64,000 nt of DNA from Pantoea agglomerans NBRC 102470 (GCF_001598475.1 NZ_BCZA01000009.1:62001-126000); one strand, 5' to 3'; counted from the stretch's first letter, positions 21,066 to 33,081 are shown. Notes: generated from the sequence alone by a model not told the origin. Numbers and translations: made by a program.

Positions 21066-22027
21066 TGGCTGATCCAGCCTGAACGCTGGCTGGCAACCTC
21101 TTCCGGCGAGAACTGCAGAGCGGTGGCGGGCACAGTGAGTGCGCTAAAACCGGCAGGCAGTGGCGTGTCGATTACCGGGTACATCCAGTTACCGGTGGGA
21201 ATCGTGCGCTGGAAGTCGGGTGACACCATAAACTTCATAAACTGCTGTGCCAGCGCCGGCTGCTTGCTGCTGGCTAACTGCGCGGCAACTTCAACCTGCA
21301 GATAGTGGCCCTCTGCAAACGGCGCGGCGGCATAGTTCTCTTTTTTCTCTTCGATGATGTGGTAAGCCGGTGAGGTGGTGTAGCTCAGCACCAGATCGCC
21401 TTCGCCCTTGAGGAACAGGCCATAGGCTTCACTCCAGCCTTTGGTCACCGTCACGGTTTTCTGCGCCAGCTTTTGCCACGCCTGCGGTGCCTGATCGCCA
21501 TAGACTTTCTGCATCCACAACAGCAGACCTAAGCCGGGGGTGCTGGTTCGGGGATCTTCGTAGATCACCCGCCACTTCTCCGGGCTGTCGACCAGCTCTT
21601 TCAGGCTTTTTGGCGGATTCTTCAGCCGGGTTTTGTCATAGACAAACGCGAAGTAGCCATAATCAAACGGCACGAAAGTGGTGTTGTGCCAGCCGCCGGG
21701 CAGTTTTAATGTCGAGGAATCGACCTGACTTTCGGCAAACAGACCGGTTTTCTGCGCCGCCTGTACCAGATTGTTATCCAGCCCCAGTACCAGATCGGCT
21801 TTGCTGTTTTTCCCTTCCATGCGCACGCGGTTCAGCAGCGACACGCCATCTTCCAGCGTGACGAATTTCAGCTCGCAGTTGCACTGCGCCTCGAAGGCTT
21901 TTTTAACCGCCGGGCCAGGGCCCCAGTCAGCGGAGAAGGAGTCGTAGGTGTAGACCGTGAGAACCGGCTTAGCCGCCAGAACGGGGGCGGAGAGTAACAG
22001 CAGCACCGGCAGAACTTTGTTTAACAC
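21041..22027 (-). CDS. thiB: Thiamine-binding periplasmic protein
   Basis: Periplasmic receptor (TbpA) that delivers thiamine, thiamine phosphate and thiamine diphosphate to ThiPQ. The chosen start is the GTG at 22027, preceded by GGAG at 6 bases; it gives 328 residues (E. coli 327). The signal peptide reads VLNKVLPVLLLLSAPVLA, followed by AKPVLTVYTYDSFSADWGPG, the conserved mature start. A longer in-frame version to 22090 would run into the riboswitch leader and is not favoured. Other conserved segments are RTSTPGLGLLLWMQKVYGD and IPTGNWMYPV. Confidence 0.95.
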   Translation of the reverse strand: MLNKVLPVLLLLSAPVLAAKPVLTVYTYDSFSADWGPGPAVKKAFEAQCNCELKFVTLEDGVSLLNRVRMEGKNSKADLVLGLDNNLVQAAQKTGLFAESQVDSSTLKLPGGWHNTTFVPFDYGYFAFVYDKTRLKNPPKSLKELVDSPEKWRVIYEDPRTSTPGLGLLLWMQKVYGDQAPQAWQKLAQKTVTVTKGWSEAYGLFLKGEGDLVLSYTTSPAYHIIEEKKENYAAAPFAEGHYLQVEVAAQLASSKQPALAQQFMKFMVSPDFQRTIPTGNWMYPVIDTPLPAGFSALTVPATALQFSPEEVASQRSGWISQWQRAVSR

Positions 22028-22085
22028 TTTGCGCTCCTTCAGGAGAATAGGGGATGAGTCGCAAAGGATCTGAGCACAGAGGCCT

Positions 22086-22172
22086 CCCAAATCCCTACGT
22101 CGGTATTAACCGAATCAGGTTCGACGGGTATCTCTCAGCTGCTTGCTGGTGGCAGGCGGCACCCCGTTGAGA
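22086..22172 (-). promoter_or_regulatory. TPP riboswitch (THI element) controlling thiBPQ
   Basis: Read on the minus strand, the leader shows the conserved THI-box pieces in order: GGGGTGCC, then CTGAGAGATACCC, GAACCTGAT, GGTTAATACCG and GTAGGGA. This is the thiamine-diphosphate-binding aptamer; ligand binding should reduce thiBPQ expression. About 60 bases separate the aptamer from the GTG start of thiB. No obvious T-run terminator follows, so translational control is more likely than attenuation (inference). Confidence 0.95.
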
Positions 22173-22211
22173 ACGTCACATTCTAGTCATTTCAGCGCCG
22201 GGGCGAAAGCC

Positions 22212-23873
22212 TCACAGCGCGGGTGGCGCGAACCAGGCGGATTTAAAATCAAACCAGCCCAGCGTATTCATCCGAACGCCGCGCATGCTGCGCTGACCTT
22301 CAAGCAGCAGCCAGTGGTGAAACAGCGGATGAAGACCCGCTTCTTCGACTAACTGTTTACTCCATTCGGCCAGCGGCAGCGTTTTCTCGCGCCAGCGGGC
22401 CGCATCGCTGTGCCAGTCGATCGGCAGACAGTGATGCAGCAACGGGATCTCATAAAGCTGCGCAAACAGAGAATAAGTCAGCGGCAGGGTAAAGTTCACG
22501 CTGCCAAGCCAGATATCACTTTCCGCTTCGCCCTGATACCAGCTTTCGTAGCTGATCTCGCGGGTCTCCAGCGTGACGCCATGCTCTGCCAGCAGCGGAC
22601 GCAGCGCGTTAGCGATGCCTTCATGCTCCACGTGCTGGCTGTACCAGGTCAGCGTCAGGTGGGTTAAGCCGGGCGGTTTTTCCACTGGCGTCAGGTCGCG
22701 CCGGTGATGCCAGCGCGGCAGCAGGCCATACGCCGGAAACCAGTATCGCTGGTAGCCGACACCGGCGTGATTGAGCAGGGCGATAGGATTAAACAGGTAG
22801 CTGACCCAGCGCCGGACCGCCTCGTTGCGTCCCTGTTCTGAACGCTGGTCGAACAGCAGATAGTAGCAGCCCTCTTCAAGGCGGCTCTCCTCCTGAACCT
22901 CATCGGCTCCATCGCCCTGCAGACGGACACCAGCATAGACCAGCTCATCGCTGATGTCGGGCAGTACCCAGATAGAGACATCATCAATCAGGGCGCGAAA
23001 ACCAAAATAGTCATCAAATGCTTCGATCTTCAGCTGACTCTCCTGATTGCGGATCACCCGGTAAGGACCGGTGCCAACGGGCTGGCGGGCAAAATCGTGC
23101 AGCGTCGGCCATTCGCGCGGCAGGATCATCGCACTGACGCTGCCCAGCAGCCAGGGTAATCCCTCGTCGGGCTGGCTTAAGCGGATATCCAGCGTCCAGG
23201 GCGCGGGCGAGTCGATCTGCTCGATATGGGAAAAGAGCGGATGAGGGCGCTGACGCTCAAGCGTGGCCAGCACATCCTCCATCTCCAGTTCTCTGCCGTG
23301 ATGAAAGCGAATCGCCGGACGCAGAAAGAAGCGCCAGTGAAGCGGGGAAGTCTGCTGCCAGTGGTGCGCAATATCGGGCTCGATTTCCCCGTTTTCCTCA
23401 TTTATCCGCGTCAGGCCGTTGAAAATCTGTCGCGCAATGTGGGTTTCGGAGCGCCGCAGCGGCGAACCGGGCAGCAGATTGAGCAGCGGACGATAGTAGA
23501 GCACCCGCAGGATATGCTTGCCCTGACGGAAACTGCGGCCCAGATGCGCGGCGATCATCTGCCGTACCTGATTTTTATCGCCCACCAGCTGGACCAGCTG
23601 ATCGATGCGATCCTGCTCCAGCAAATCCTCGGCACGCTGCTGCTGCAAAGCCAGTCCGGTATAGCAGAAGGTAAGCTGTGAACGCTTGCCGCGCCCGGCT
23701 TCCGCCTGCCAGATCAGCCAGCCCGCGGCCTGCATCCGGTTGAGCAGATTGCGCATATGGCGGCGCGAGCAGTGCAGCAGGTCAGCCAGTTCGCTAAGGG
23801 TAATCTCCTGCGTTTGCCCCTGACAGCTCTGCCACAGGCGAATGAACTGCTGCTTCAGACGTGATGAGGACAT
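22212..23873 (-). CDS. sgrR: Transcriptional regulator SgrR (sugar-phosphate stress)
   Basis: In E. coli, SgrR activates the small RNA SgrS when glucose-phosphate accumulates. The 553-residue protein (E. coli 551) has an N-terminal winged helix (about 1-90; [20 protein letters not shown] is the helix-turn-helix) followed by a solute-binding-protein-like domain similar to oligopeptide-binding proteins (from about residue 160: [20 protein letters not shown]). The C terminus [20 protein letters not shown] is strongly conserved. It is divergent from the sgrS-setA pair, as in E. coli. Confidence 0.96.
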   Translation of the reverse strand: MSSSRLKQQFIRLWQSCQGQTQEITLSELADLLHCSRRHMRNLLNRMQAAGWLIWQAEAGRGKRSQLTFCYTGLALQQQRAEDLLEQDRIDQLVQLVGDKNQVRQMIAAHLGRSFRQGKHILRVLYYRPLLNLLPGSPLRRSETHIARQIFNGLTRINEENGEIEPDIAHHWQQTSPLHWRFFLRPAIRFHHGRELEMEDVLATLERQRPHPLFSHIEQIDSPAPWTLDIRLSQPDEGLPWLLGSVSAMILPREWPTLHDFARQPVGTGPYRVIRNQESQLKIEAFDDYFGFRALIDDVSIWVLPDISDELVYAGVRLQGDGADEVQEESRLEEGCYYLLFDQRSEQGRNEAVRRWVSYLFNPIALLNHAGVGYQRYWFPAYGLLPRWHHRRDLTPVEKPPGLTHLTLTWYSQHVEHEGIANALRPLLAEHGVTLETREISYESWYQGEAESDIWLGSVNFTLPLTYSLFAQLYEIPLLHHCLPIDWHSDAARWREKTLPLAEWSKQLVEEAGLHPLFHHWLLLEGQRSMRGVRMNTLGWFDFKSAWFAPPAL

Positions 23874-23940
23874 AAAAGAGGAACTCCCGGTGAAAAGCGC
23901 TCTGTTTTTCTTGCCCTATTTTAAGAGCAAACTTTGCGTT

Positions 23941-24063
23941 ATGGGAAGAGCGGGAGGCATTCAGCACTGAATGGCGTTCGACCCTGACTTCGCTGTCCAG
24001 CGGAGTGCTTTTCTGAGTAGGGTGCATTTACACCGCCAGCAGATGATCTCTGCTGGCTTTTTT
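23941..24063 (+). ncRNA. sgrS: SgrS small RNA (short form)
   Basis: The 3' part carries the SgrS hallmarks. CTGAGTAGGGTGCA at 24013-24026 is the ptsG-pairing seed (E. coli SgrS has CTGAGTATTGGTG). Next is a small GGTG-N6-CACC hairpin (24020-24033), then a perfect 9-bp terminator stem GCCAGCAGA/TCTGCTGGC (24035-24057) followed by T6. Upstream are two further hairpins: CATTCAG/CTGAATG (23958-23973) and ACTTCGCT/AGCGGAGT (23987-24006). The 5' end is estimated, placed about 68 bases from the sgrR start as in E. coli, giving about 120 nt against 227 nt. No SgrT-like reading frame is convincing. Confidence 0.8.
24035..24063 (+). terminator. SgrS terminator
   Basis: A 9-bp perfect stem (24035-24043 with 24049-24057) with a 5-nt loop is followed by six T (24058-24063). 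It ends 64 bases before setA, so setA needs read-through or its own promoter. In SgrS the poly-U tail also serves Hfq binding. Confidence 0.9.
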
Positions 24064-24127
24064 CATGTTGCGCGGTATCGTCTACCCTTCTTTTTTCCCC
24101 TCTGTTTGTTCTGTAAGGGATTTCGGT

Positions 24128-25306
24128 ATGAAATCGCTGTTAACGCGGCAGCGCCGCATCAATCCGGTTTACCTCGCTTTTATGGTCGCCTCGTTCATGC
24201 TGGGCATCGCGGGCGCACTGCAGGCGCCGACGCTCAGCCTGTTTCTGACGCGCGAGGTGCAGGCGCGGCCCTTTTGGGTCGGACTGTTTTTCACCATCAA
24301 TGCGGTGGCCGGTATCGTGGTGAGCATGCTGGTGGCAAAGCGCTCTGACAGCGTCGGCGATCGTCGTCATATCATTCTCTTCTGCTGCCTGATGGCGCTG
24401 GTCAATGCGCTACTGTTTGCCTTTACCCGCCACTATCTGACCTTACTGACGCTGGGCGTGCTGCTGTCAGCGCTGGCCAGCGTCTCAATGCCTCAGCTGT
24501 TTGCGCTGGCGCGGGAATATGCCGATCAGTCGGCGCGTGAAGCGGTGATGTTCAGTTCGGTGATGCGTGCGCAGCTGTCGCTGGCGTGGGTGATTGGGCC
24601 GCCGCTCTCCTTCGCGCTGGCGCTGAACTACGGCTTTGTGACGCTATTTATGGTGGCCGCCGCGCTGTTTCTGATCTGTATCCTGCTGATCTGGTTCACC
24701 GTGCCGTCGGTGCCACGTTCGCAGCCCCTGATGCAAAGCGGCGGGCTGCCGCTAAGTGGCTGGCGCGATCGGGATGTGCGTTTACTGTTCCTGGCCTCAG
24801 TCGCGATGTGGACCTGCAACACGATGTATATCATCGATATGCCGCTCTATATCAGCACCACGCTGGGGCTGCCTGAGAAGCTGGCCGGTCTGCTGATGGG
24901 GACGGCGGCAGGGCTGGAGATCCCGGTGATGCTGCTGGCCGGACATTACGCGCGGCGTATCGGCAAGCGCCGGTTAATGCTGATCGCGGTGGCGGCTGGC
25001 GTACTGTTTTATCTGGGGCTGGTGCTATTCAATTCCCGCACGTCGCTGATGGTGTTACAGCTGTTTAACGCGGTGTTTGTCGGGATTATTGCTGGCATAG
25101 GGATGCTGTGGTTTCAGGATCTGATGCCAGGACGGCCTGGTGCGGCGACCACCATGTTCACCAACTCGATCTCGACCGGCATGATTCTGGCTGGGGTGAT
25201 TCAGGGCACGCTCAGCGAGCGACTGGGACATGAGGCGGTTTACTGGCTGGCATTCGGGCTGGCTATTGTGGCGCTGGTGATGTCGGCACGGGTGCGCGAC
25301 GTATAA
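24128..25306 (+). CDS. setA: Sugar efflux transporter SetA
   Basis: Major-facilitator-superfamily exporter of sugars and sugar analogues; in E. coli it cooperates with SgrS during glucose-phosphate stress. It is 392 residues, the E. coli length, with about 12 hydrophobic segments. Conserved stretches include GALQAPTLSLFLTREV, MPQLFALAREYAD, FSSVMRAQLSLAWVIGPP, WTCNTMYIIDMPLYIS and GMLWFQDLMPGRPGAATT. The ATG at 24128 follows AAGGGA by 7 bases; an in-frame ATG at 24065 right after the SgrS T-run lacks a family match. It lies directly downstream of sgrS. Confidence 0.95.
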   Translation: MKSLLTRQRRINPVYLAFMVASFMLGIAGALQAPTLSLFLTREVQARPFWVGLFFTINAVAGIVVSMLVAKRSDSVGDRRHIILFCCLMALVNALLFAFTRHYLTLLTLGVLLSALASVSMPQLFALAREYADQSAREAVMFSSVMRAQLSLAWVIGPPLSFALALNYGFVTLFMVAAALFLICILLIWFTVPSVPRSQPLMQSGGLPLSGWRDRDVRLLFLASVAMWTCNTMYIIDMPLYISTTLGLPEKLAGLLMGTAAGLEIPVMLLAGHYARRIGKRRLMLIAVAAGVLFYLGLVLFNSRTSLMVLQLFNAVFVGIIAGIGMLWFQDLMPGRPGAATTMFTNSISTGMILAGVIQGTLSERLGHEAVYWLAFGLAIVALVMSARVRDV

Positions 25307-25359
25307 AGAAGAAGGGCGTAATGCCAGTCAGTTAAGCGACAGGTGATAACGCAGTCTGG

Positions 25360-25639
25360 TGCCGGGCAGGGGCTGGCGGTCCTCGCGCCGCTGCGCGGTT
25401 CCTTCACTTCATTCCTCTGCCTGACGGACCGCCGGGGATGGCACATCCTGTGCCGCCCCGCCTTTCGCCCGCGTCCTGCGGGCTCTCCTGGCAGACTCAT
25501 TCTGTTCAGCGCTGCGGATTGCCTGCCCCTGCCCGGCCCCGGCCTGCTCTGAAACTTCAGTGTGTATTGTTAAGAAGGGCACGAGAGTGGAGGCTCAAAG
25601 CCGAAGGTACCGCGTGAGCGGCGCGAGGACGGCCCGGCA
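25360..25639. repeat. Non-coding element with long imperfect terminal inverted repeats (MITE-like)
   Basis: Fills most of the 470-base gap between setA and leuD. The left arm (25360-25409) and right arm (25597-25639) are near-reverse complements. They include a perfect 14-bp pair, GTCCTCGCGCCGCT (25379-25392) with AGCGGCGCGAGGAC (25617-25630), the outer pair TGCCGGGC (25360-25367) with GCCCGGCA (25632-25639), and an inner imperfect CGCGGTTCCTTCACTT region. Between them are smaller hairpins: GGCACA/TGTGCC (25440-25454) and CCCGC/GCGGG (25468-25482). It is GC-rich, with no coding potential resembling its neighbours. It may be a mobile or repeated intergenic element. I saw no second copy in this window and no clear target duplication. 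Confidence 0.6.
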
Positions 25640-25683
25640 GCAGCAAGAGGTGCGCTGGCCCGCACTGCGGCTCGCTCGCCCGG

Positions 25684-25714
25684 AAAAAAAGCTGCCACGT
25701 TTGACCGTGGCAGC
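25684..25714 (-). terminator. Rho-independent terminator of leuABCD
   Basis: On the minus strand a 9-bp perfect stem (GCTGCCACG / CGTGGCAGC, 25714-25706 with 25699-25691) is followed by seven T (25690-25684). It lies about 60 bases past the leuD stop. Confidence 0.92.
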
Positions 25715-25776
25715 CTTTACAAATCTAATCTTAACTGATCAGCATTACGACCCGATGTCGCCCTGCTTTAACTCAA

Positions 25777-26382
25777 TCAGCGCAGGAAGGCGGGCTGATT
25801 CTGCTCATACTGCGAAATGGAGGCTTCGTGCTGCAGCGTCAGACCGATGCTGTCCAGGCCGTTAATCATGCAGTGGCGGCGGAAGCTGTCGAGCTCGAAC
25901 GAATAGACTTTATCGCTAGCGGTGACCGTCTGCGCTTCCAGGTCTACCGTAAAGCTGATGCCGGGCTGGTCCGCAACCAGTCTGAACAGCTCATCCACTT
26001 CCTCTTCGCTTAACTTCACCGGCAGCAGCTGGTTGTTGAAGCTGTTGCCATAAAAGATATCCGCGAAGCTCGGCGCAATCACCACGTGAAAACCAAAATC
26101 GGTCAGCGCCCAGGGCGCATGCTCACGTGAAGAGCCGCAGCCAAAGTTTTCACGCGCCAGCAGGATGCTCGTGCCTTTGAACTCAGGCTTGTTCAGCACA
26201 AAGCCGGGCGTTGGCACGGTGCCCGCGTCATCTTCAAAGCGCCAGTCGTGGAACAGATGCTGTCCAAAACCGGTGCGGGTGACCTTCTGCAAAAACTGCT
26301 TGGGAATGATCGCGTCCGTATCGACGTTCGCGGCATCCAGCGGCGAAACAATGCCGGTGTGCTGAGTAAATTTATTCGCCAT
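25777..26382 (-). CDS. leuD: 3-isopropylmalate dehydratase small subunit
   Basis: With LeuC it isomerises 2-isopropylmalate to 3-isopropylmalate in leucine synthesis. It is 201 residues, the same as E. coli, starting [31 protein letters not shown]. The swivelling-domain motif [16 protein letters not shown] (about residues 75-90) is intact. It starts 3 bases after the leuC stop and is the last gene of the operon. Confidence 0.97.
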   Translation of the reverse strand: MANKFTQHTGIVSPLDAANVDTDAIIPKQFLQKVTRTGFGQHLFHDWRFEDDAGTVPTPGFVLNKPEFKGTSILLARENFGCGSSREHAPWALTDFGFHVVIAPSFADIFYGNSFNNQLLPVKLSEEEVDELFRLVADQPGISFTVDLEAQTVTASDKVYSFELDSFRRHCMINGLDSIGLTLQHEASISQYEQNQPAFLR

Positions 26383-26385
26383 GAC

Positions 26386-27792
26386 TTAAGCTCCTGTCGT
26401 CAGTTCACGGATGTCGGCAAAGTGGCCGGTTACGGCAGCCGCCGCGGCCATCGCCGGGCTGACCAGATGGGTACGTCCACCACGGCCCTGACGGCCTTCA
26501 AAGTTACGGTTGCTGGTTGACGCGCAACGCTCGCCCGGATTCAGGCGGTCATTGTTCATCGCCAGACACATAGAGCAGCCTGGCAGACGCCATTCAAAGC
26601 CCGCTTCCAGGAAGATTTTGTCCAGACCTTCCGCTTCGGCCTGCGCTTTCACCGGGCCGGAACCCGGCACCACCATGGCGACCACGCCAGGCGCCACTTT
26701 ACGGCCTTTGGCGATGGCGGCGGCGGCACGCAGATCTTCGATGCGTGAGTTGGTGCAGGAGCCGATAAACACTTTATCAATCGCCACATCAGTCAGTCTG
26801 ATGCCTGGCTGCAGGTTCATGTAGGCCAGGGCTTTTTCGGCTGAGGCGCGCTCAACCGGATCGGCGAACGAGGCCGGATTCGGGATCACCTGATCAACGG
26901 CAATGACCTGACCCGGATTGGTGCCCCAGGTGACCTGCGGTGCAATCTCTTCAGCATGCAGCGTTACCACCGCATCATATTTCGCGCCTTCGTCAGACTT
27001 CAGGGTGCGCCAGTAATCAACGGCCTGCTCCCATTTCTCACCCTGCGGCGAGAACTGACGACCTTTCAGATAGTTGAAGGTGGTCTCATCCGGTGCCACC
27101 AGGCCCGCTTTCGCACCCATCTCAATCGCCATGTTGCACAGGGTCATACGACCTTCCATGCTCAGCGCCTGAATCGCCGGACCGCAGAATTCGACCACAT
27201 AGCCGGTTCCGCCTGCGCTGCCGGTTTTGCCGATGATCGCCAGCACGATATCTTTAGCCGTAATGCCGGTTGACGCCTGGCCCAGCACTTCAATCTTCAT
27301 GGTTTTTGCCCGACCCTGCTTCAGGGTCTGGGTAGCAAACACATGTTCAACTTCAGAGGTGCCGATACCAAAGGCCAGCGAGCCAAACGCACCGTGCGTG
27401 GCGGTGTGCGAGTCGCCGCACACAATCGTCATACCCGGCAGCGTCATGCCCTGCTCAGGACCGATAACGTGGACGATGCCCTGGAACGGATGATTCAGGT
27501 CATACAGCTGTACGCCAAACTCAGCGCAGTTCTTCATCAGCTCCTGCATCTGAATACGCGCCATCTCTCCCGAAGCATTGATATCTTTGGTCTGCGTAGA
27601 AACGTTGTGATCCATGGTGGCAAAGGTTTTGCCCGGCTGACGGACTTTACGTCCGTGCGCGCGCAGACCATCAAAGGCCTGGGGCGAGGTCACCTCATGG
27701 ATCAGATGGCGATCAATGTAGAGTAACGGCGTTTCTTCTGGCGTTTCGTGGACGACATGTGCATCAAATAACTTCTGGTATAAGGTTTTCAT
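26386..27792 (-). CDS. leuC: 3-isopropylmalate dehydratase large subunit
   Basis: Aconitase-family iron-sulphur subunit of isopropylmalate isomerase, 468 residues from the ATG at 27792 ([14 protein letters not shown]). Upstream in-frame codons to 27867 lie within leuB and have no family match. The cluster-ligand cysteines appear in [15 protein letters not shown] and [10 protein letters not shown], and the substrate region in [23 protein letters not shown] upstream is its ribosome-binding site, formed by the last codons of leuB; 4 bases separate the two genes. Confidence 0.97.
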   Translation of the reverse strand: MKTLYQKLFDAHVVHETPEETPLLYIDRHLIHEVTSPQAFDGLRAHGRKVRQPGKTFATMDHNVSTQTKDINASGEMARIQMQELMKNCAEFGVQLYDLNHPFQGIVHVIGPEQGMTLPGMTIVCGDSHTATHGAFGSLAFGIGTSEVEHVFATQTLKQGRAKTMKIEVLGQASTGITAKDIVLAIIGKTGSAGGTGYVVEFCGPAIQALSMEGRMTLCNMAIEMGAKAGLVAPDETTFNYLKGRQFSPQGEKWEQAVDYWRTLKSDEGAKYDAVVTLHAEEIAPQVTWGTNPGQVIAVDQVIPNPASFADPVERASAEKALAYMNLQPGIRLTDVAIDKVFIGSCTNSRIEDLRAAAAIAKGRKVAPGVVAMVVPGSGPVKAQAEAEGLDKIFLEAGFEWRLPGCSMCLAMNNDRLNPGERCASTSNRNFEGRQGRGGRTHLVSPAMAAAAAVTGHFADIRELTTGA

Positions 27793-27796
27793 TTTT

Positions 27797-30453
<2,657 letters not shown>

Positions 30454-30494
30454 CGTAATCATCCTTATGCTTTTTCTGGCCTGGCAACGAGCAT

Positions 30495-30520
30495 AAAAAA
30501 ACCCGCGACAGGCGCGGGTT
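30495..30520 (-). terminator. leu operon attenuator terminator
   Basis: On the minus strand an 8-bp stem AACCCGCG/CGCGGGTT (30520-30513 with 30507-30500) with a 5-nt loop is followed by a T-run (30500-30495). It lies between leuL and leuA, 23 bases after the leuL stop, the standard arrangement for transcription attenuation. Confidence 0.92.
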
Positions 30521-30542
30521 TTTAACTTTCAGCAGGTTTGAA

Positions 30543-30626
30543 TCAGTGTTTGATTCCGCCCACAAGTCTACCGCGCAAGCTGAGTGCGTTTAGTAGTAGA
30601 CCGAGAAGGCGAACAGAACGAAACAT
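30543..30626 (-). CDS. leuL: leu operon leader peptide
   Basis: A 27-residue leader, MFRSVRLLGLLLNALSLRGR followed by LVGGIKH. Like E. coli LeuL it is leucine-rich and ends with a near-identical GGI(K/Q)H. Leucine control codons include CTT CTC GGT CTA CTA CTA, so the ribosome should stall when charged Leu-tRNA is scarce, especially the minor CUA-reading species, and this would prevent formation of the terminator just downstream. Confidence 0.93.
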   Translation of the reverse strand: MFRSVRLLGLLLNALSLRGRLVGGIKH

Positions 30627-30661
30627 GGATTCAAACCTTATAAAATGTTGTGCTGTACATA

Positions 30662-30690
30662 TTGGTACTGGAATCACTCAGGGATGTCAA
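30662..30690 (-). promoter_or_regulatory. leuLABCD promoter
   Basis: On the minus strand a perfect -35 TTGACA (30690-30685) is followed after 17 bp by TACCAA (30667-30662), a weak -10. The -35 and the bases just after it (TTGACATCC, later TCCAGTA) closely resemble the E. coli leu promoter. Confidence 0.75.
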
Positions 30691-31357
30691 CCTTCAATGC
30701 AGGGGTATTCTTAGTGGTGTCAGAGGAAGATATTCTGTTATTTAACGGTCAGGCAGCGTAATGAACAGCGCCGTAGAGGCTGCGGAGGCAATCGACCCGG
30801 GAATGAGCACTGATTCTGCGGGTGTTTGATTTTATTATGTTGAAAATTAAAGACTTTATCGGGAGGGTGTCTCACGAGGATACAGGATATATCACCTGCT
30901 CTTTAGCATAATCGAATGCGCTTCAACGATTTAATGGTTAATTACGCCAGAAAAGAAAAGTGTCAGGCGATTGTGGGCCAGGGCAGTCGGGTAATAAGTT
31001 TTCGTTATTTCTTAGATCACGCTGAAAATAATTTCTTAATCAGCATTTTCCTCTGCGGTTCTGCCGCGTAATTAGTTTAATCCGCGCAGCCAATTCTTAT
31101 CGGGCAGAGCCTTTACGCCCCTGCCTTTTAATTTACGTGGGTTTGCGGTTTGCCTGCCCGGTTAACTGCGGTTATGGTAATCGACCTACTCTCAGAAAAA
31201 TAAACTCAACAGATTTCTCTGTAACCGGACAGCGGCAGTTGTTTCCGCTGTCATGCATAAACATAAGATTTTGATTGGCAAAGCAGGCACCAGGGCTTTG
31301 TGGTACGCGCTAACGGGCGTATTAACAGAGCCGGGTCCGCAAGCCTGGAGGCAGAAG
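30691..31357. other. Intergenic region where E. coli carries leuO; ilvIH regulatory region
   Basis: About 670 bases without a supported gene between the leu promoter and ilvI. In E. coli this space holds leuO (LysR family); no reading frame here resembles it. The region is AT-richer than its flanks, especially 30820-31130, as expected for an Lrp-responsive ilvIH upstream region, but I could not define individual Lrp sites. An in-frame extension of ilvI begins at 31253 but is not conserved. Confidence 0.6.
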
Positions 31358-33079
31358 ATGGAGATGTTGTCAGGAGCCGAAATGGTCGTCCGTTCGTTAA
31401 TCGATCAGGGCGTTAAGCAGGTATTCGGTTATCCGGGTGGCGCAGTGTTGGATATCTATGATGCGCTGCAAACCGTCGGGGGTATCGATCACATTCTGGT
31501 GCGTCATGAGCAGGGTGCGGTGCACATGGCTGACGGCCTGGCACGCGCCACCGGTGAAGTCGGCGTGGTGCTCGTCACCTCCGGACCCGGCGCAACCAAT
31601 GCGATTACCGGTATCGCCACCGCCTATATGGACTCGATTCCGCTGGTGATCCTCTCGGGTCAGGTTCCCTCGTCGCTGATTGGCTATGACGCCTTTCAGG
31701 AGTGCGACATGGTCGGCATCTCTCGTCCGGTAGTGAAGCACAGCTTCCTGGTGAAAAGTACCGAAGAGATCCCAACCGTGTTGAAAAAGGCGTTCTGGCT
31801 GGCTTCCACCGGACGTCCGGGGCCGGTGGTGATCGATCTGCCGAAAGATATTCTGAATCCGGCCAACAAGTTGCCTTATCACTGGCCGGATACGGTGAGC
31901 ATGCGCTCCTACAATCCGACCATTCAGGGCCATAAAGGTCAGATTAAGCGTGCGCTGACCACGTTGCTGGCCGCGAAGAAGCCGGTGATCTACGCTGGTG
32001 GTGGTGCCATTACCGCAGGCTGCGAAGCCGAACTGTTAAAGCTGGCCGAAAGCCTGAATATTCCGGTGACGACCTCGCTGATGGGCCTGGGCGCGTTCCC
32101 TGGCACTCATCGTCAGTGCGTTGGCATGCTCGGTATGCACGGCACGTACGAAGCCAACATGACGATGCACAACACCGACCTGATTTTTGGTATCGGTGTG
32201 CGCTTTGATGACCGCACCACCAACAACCTGGCGAAGTATTGTCCCAACGCCACGGTGATGCATATCGATATCGACCCGACCTCTATCTCTAAGACGGTGG
32301 CGGCGGATATCCCGATTGTCGGTGATGCGAAGCAGGTGCTGCAGCAGATGCTGGAGTTGCTGGCGCAAAGTGAAAGCCAGCGCGCTGAGAGCCTGCACGA
32401 CTGGTGGCAGGAGATTGAGGGCTGGCGCAGTCGTCACTGCCTGGAATTTGATCGCACCAGCGACAAAATCAAGCCGCAGGCGGTGATTGAAACCATCAGC
32501 CGTCTGACCAAAGGCGATGCGTATGTGACCTCGGATGTGGGCCAGCACCAGATGTTTGCTGCGCTCTATTATCCTTTCGATAAACCGCGTCGCTGGATCA
32601 ACTCCGGTGGTCTGGGCACCATGGGCTTTGGCCTGCCCGCTGCGCTGGGTGTGAAGATGGCGCTGCCGGACGAAACAGTCATCTGCGTAACGGGCGATGG
32701 CAGTATCCAGATGAACATTCAGGAGCTTTCCACCGCGCTGCAGTACGATCTGCCGGTGCTGGTGCTGAACCTGAACAACCGGGTGCTGGGCATGGTGAAG
32801 CAGTGGCAGGATATGATCTACTCCGGTCGTCACTCCCAGTCTTATATGGAGTCACTGCCTGACTTCGTGCGTCTGGCGGAAGCCTACGGCCACGTCGGGA
32901 TCGCGATTGAACATCCGGCTGAACTGGAAGAGAAGCTGACGCTGGCGCTGGAAACCCTGGCGAAGGGACGTCTGGTATTTGTGGATGTCACCGTTGACGG
33001 TAGCGAGCATGTTTACCCGATGCAGATTCGCGGTGGCAGCATGGATGAGATGTGGTTGAGCAAAACGGAGAGGACATAA
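31358..33079 (+). CDS. ilvI: Acetolactate synthase III, large catalytic subunit
   Basis: Thiamine-diphosphate enzyme that condenses two pyruvates (or pyruvate and 2-oxobutyrate) in valine/isoleucine synthesis. The ATG at 31358 with CTGGAGGCAG upstream matches the E. coli start [18 protein letters not shown] and gives 573 residues. The catalytic Glu is in [12 protein letters not shown] (Glu51). The ThDP/Mg motif runs from [15 protein letters not shown] to [10 protein letters not shown]. coli IlvI, as I recall, has Tyr instead of Val in NNRYLGM. The FAD-binding middle domain is intact. It is followed 2 bases later by ilvH. Confidence 0.97.
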   Translation: MEMLSGAEMVVRSLIDQGVKQVFGYPGGAVLDIYDALQTVGGIDHILVRHEQGAVHMADGLARATGEVGVVLVTSGPGATNAITGIATAYMDSIPLVILSGQVPSSLIGYDAFQECDMVGISRPVVKHSFLVKSTEEIPTVLKKAFWLASTGRPGPVVIDLPKDILNPANKLPYHWPDTVSMRSYNPTIQGHKGQIKRALTTLLAAKKPVIYAGGGAITAGCEAELLKLAESLNIPVTTSLMGLGAFPGTHRQCVGMLGMHGTYEANMTMHNTDLIFGIGVRFDDRTTNNLAKYCPNATVMHIDIDPTSISKTVAADIPIVGDAKQVLQQMLELLAQSESQRAESLHDWWQEIEGWRSRHCLEFDRTSDKIKPQAVIETISRLTKGDAYVTSDVGQHQMFAALYYPFDKPRRWINSGGLGTMGFGLPAALGVKMALPDETVICVTGDGSIQMNIQELSTALQYDLPVLVLNLNNRVLGMVKQWQDMIYSGRHSQSYMESLPDFVRLAEAYGHVGIAIEHPAELEEKLTLALETLAKGRLVFVDVTVDGSEHVYPMQIRGGSMDEMWLSKTERT

Positions 33080-33081
33080 TT

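Noticed and set aside
23890-23970. A 26-codon GTG frame near sgrS (contains PYFKSKLC) as a possible SgrT
   Set aside because: Only a faint likeness to part of SgrT, and it begins upstream of the expected SgrS 5' end.
25560-25865. An open frame in the setA-leuD gap
   Set aside because: It runs through one arm of the inverted repeat, the leu terminator and the leuD 3' end; composition is not protein-like.
31253-31357. A 35-codon N-terminal extension of ilvI from an upstream ATG
   Set aside because: The conserved start [10 protein letters not shown] at 31358 has a good ribosome-binding site, and the extension has no match in IlvI of other enterics.
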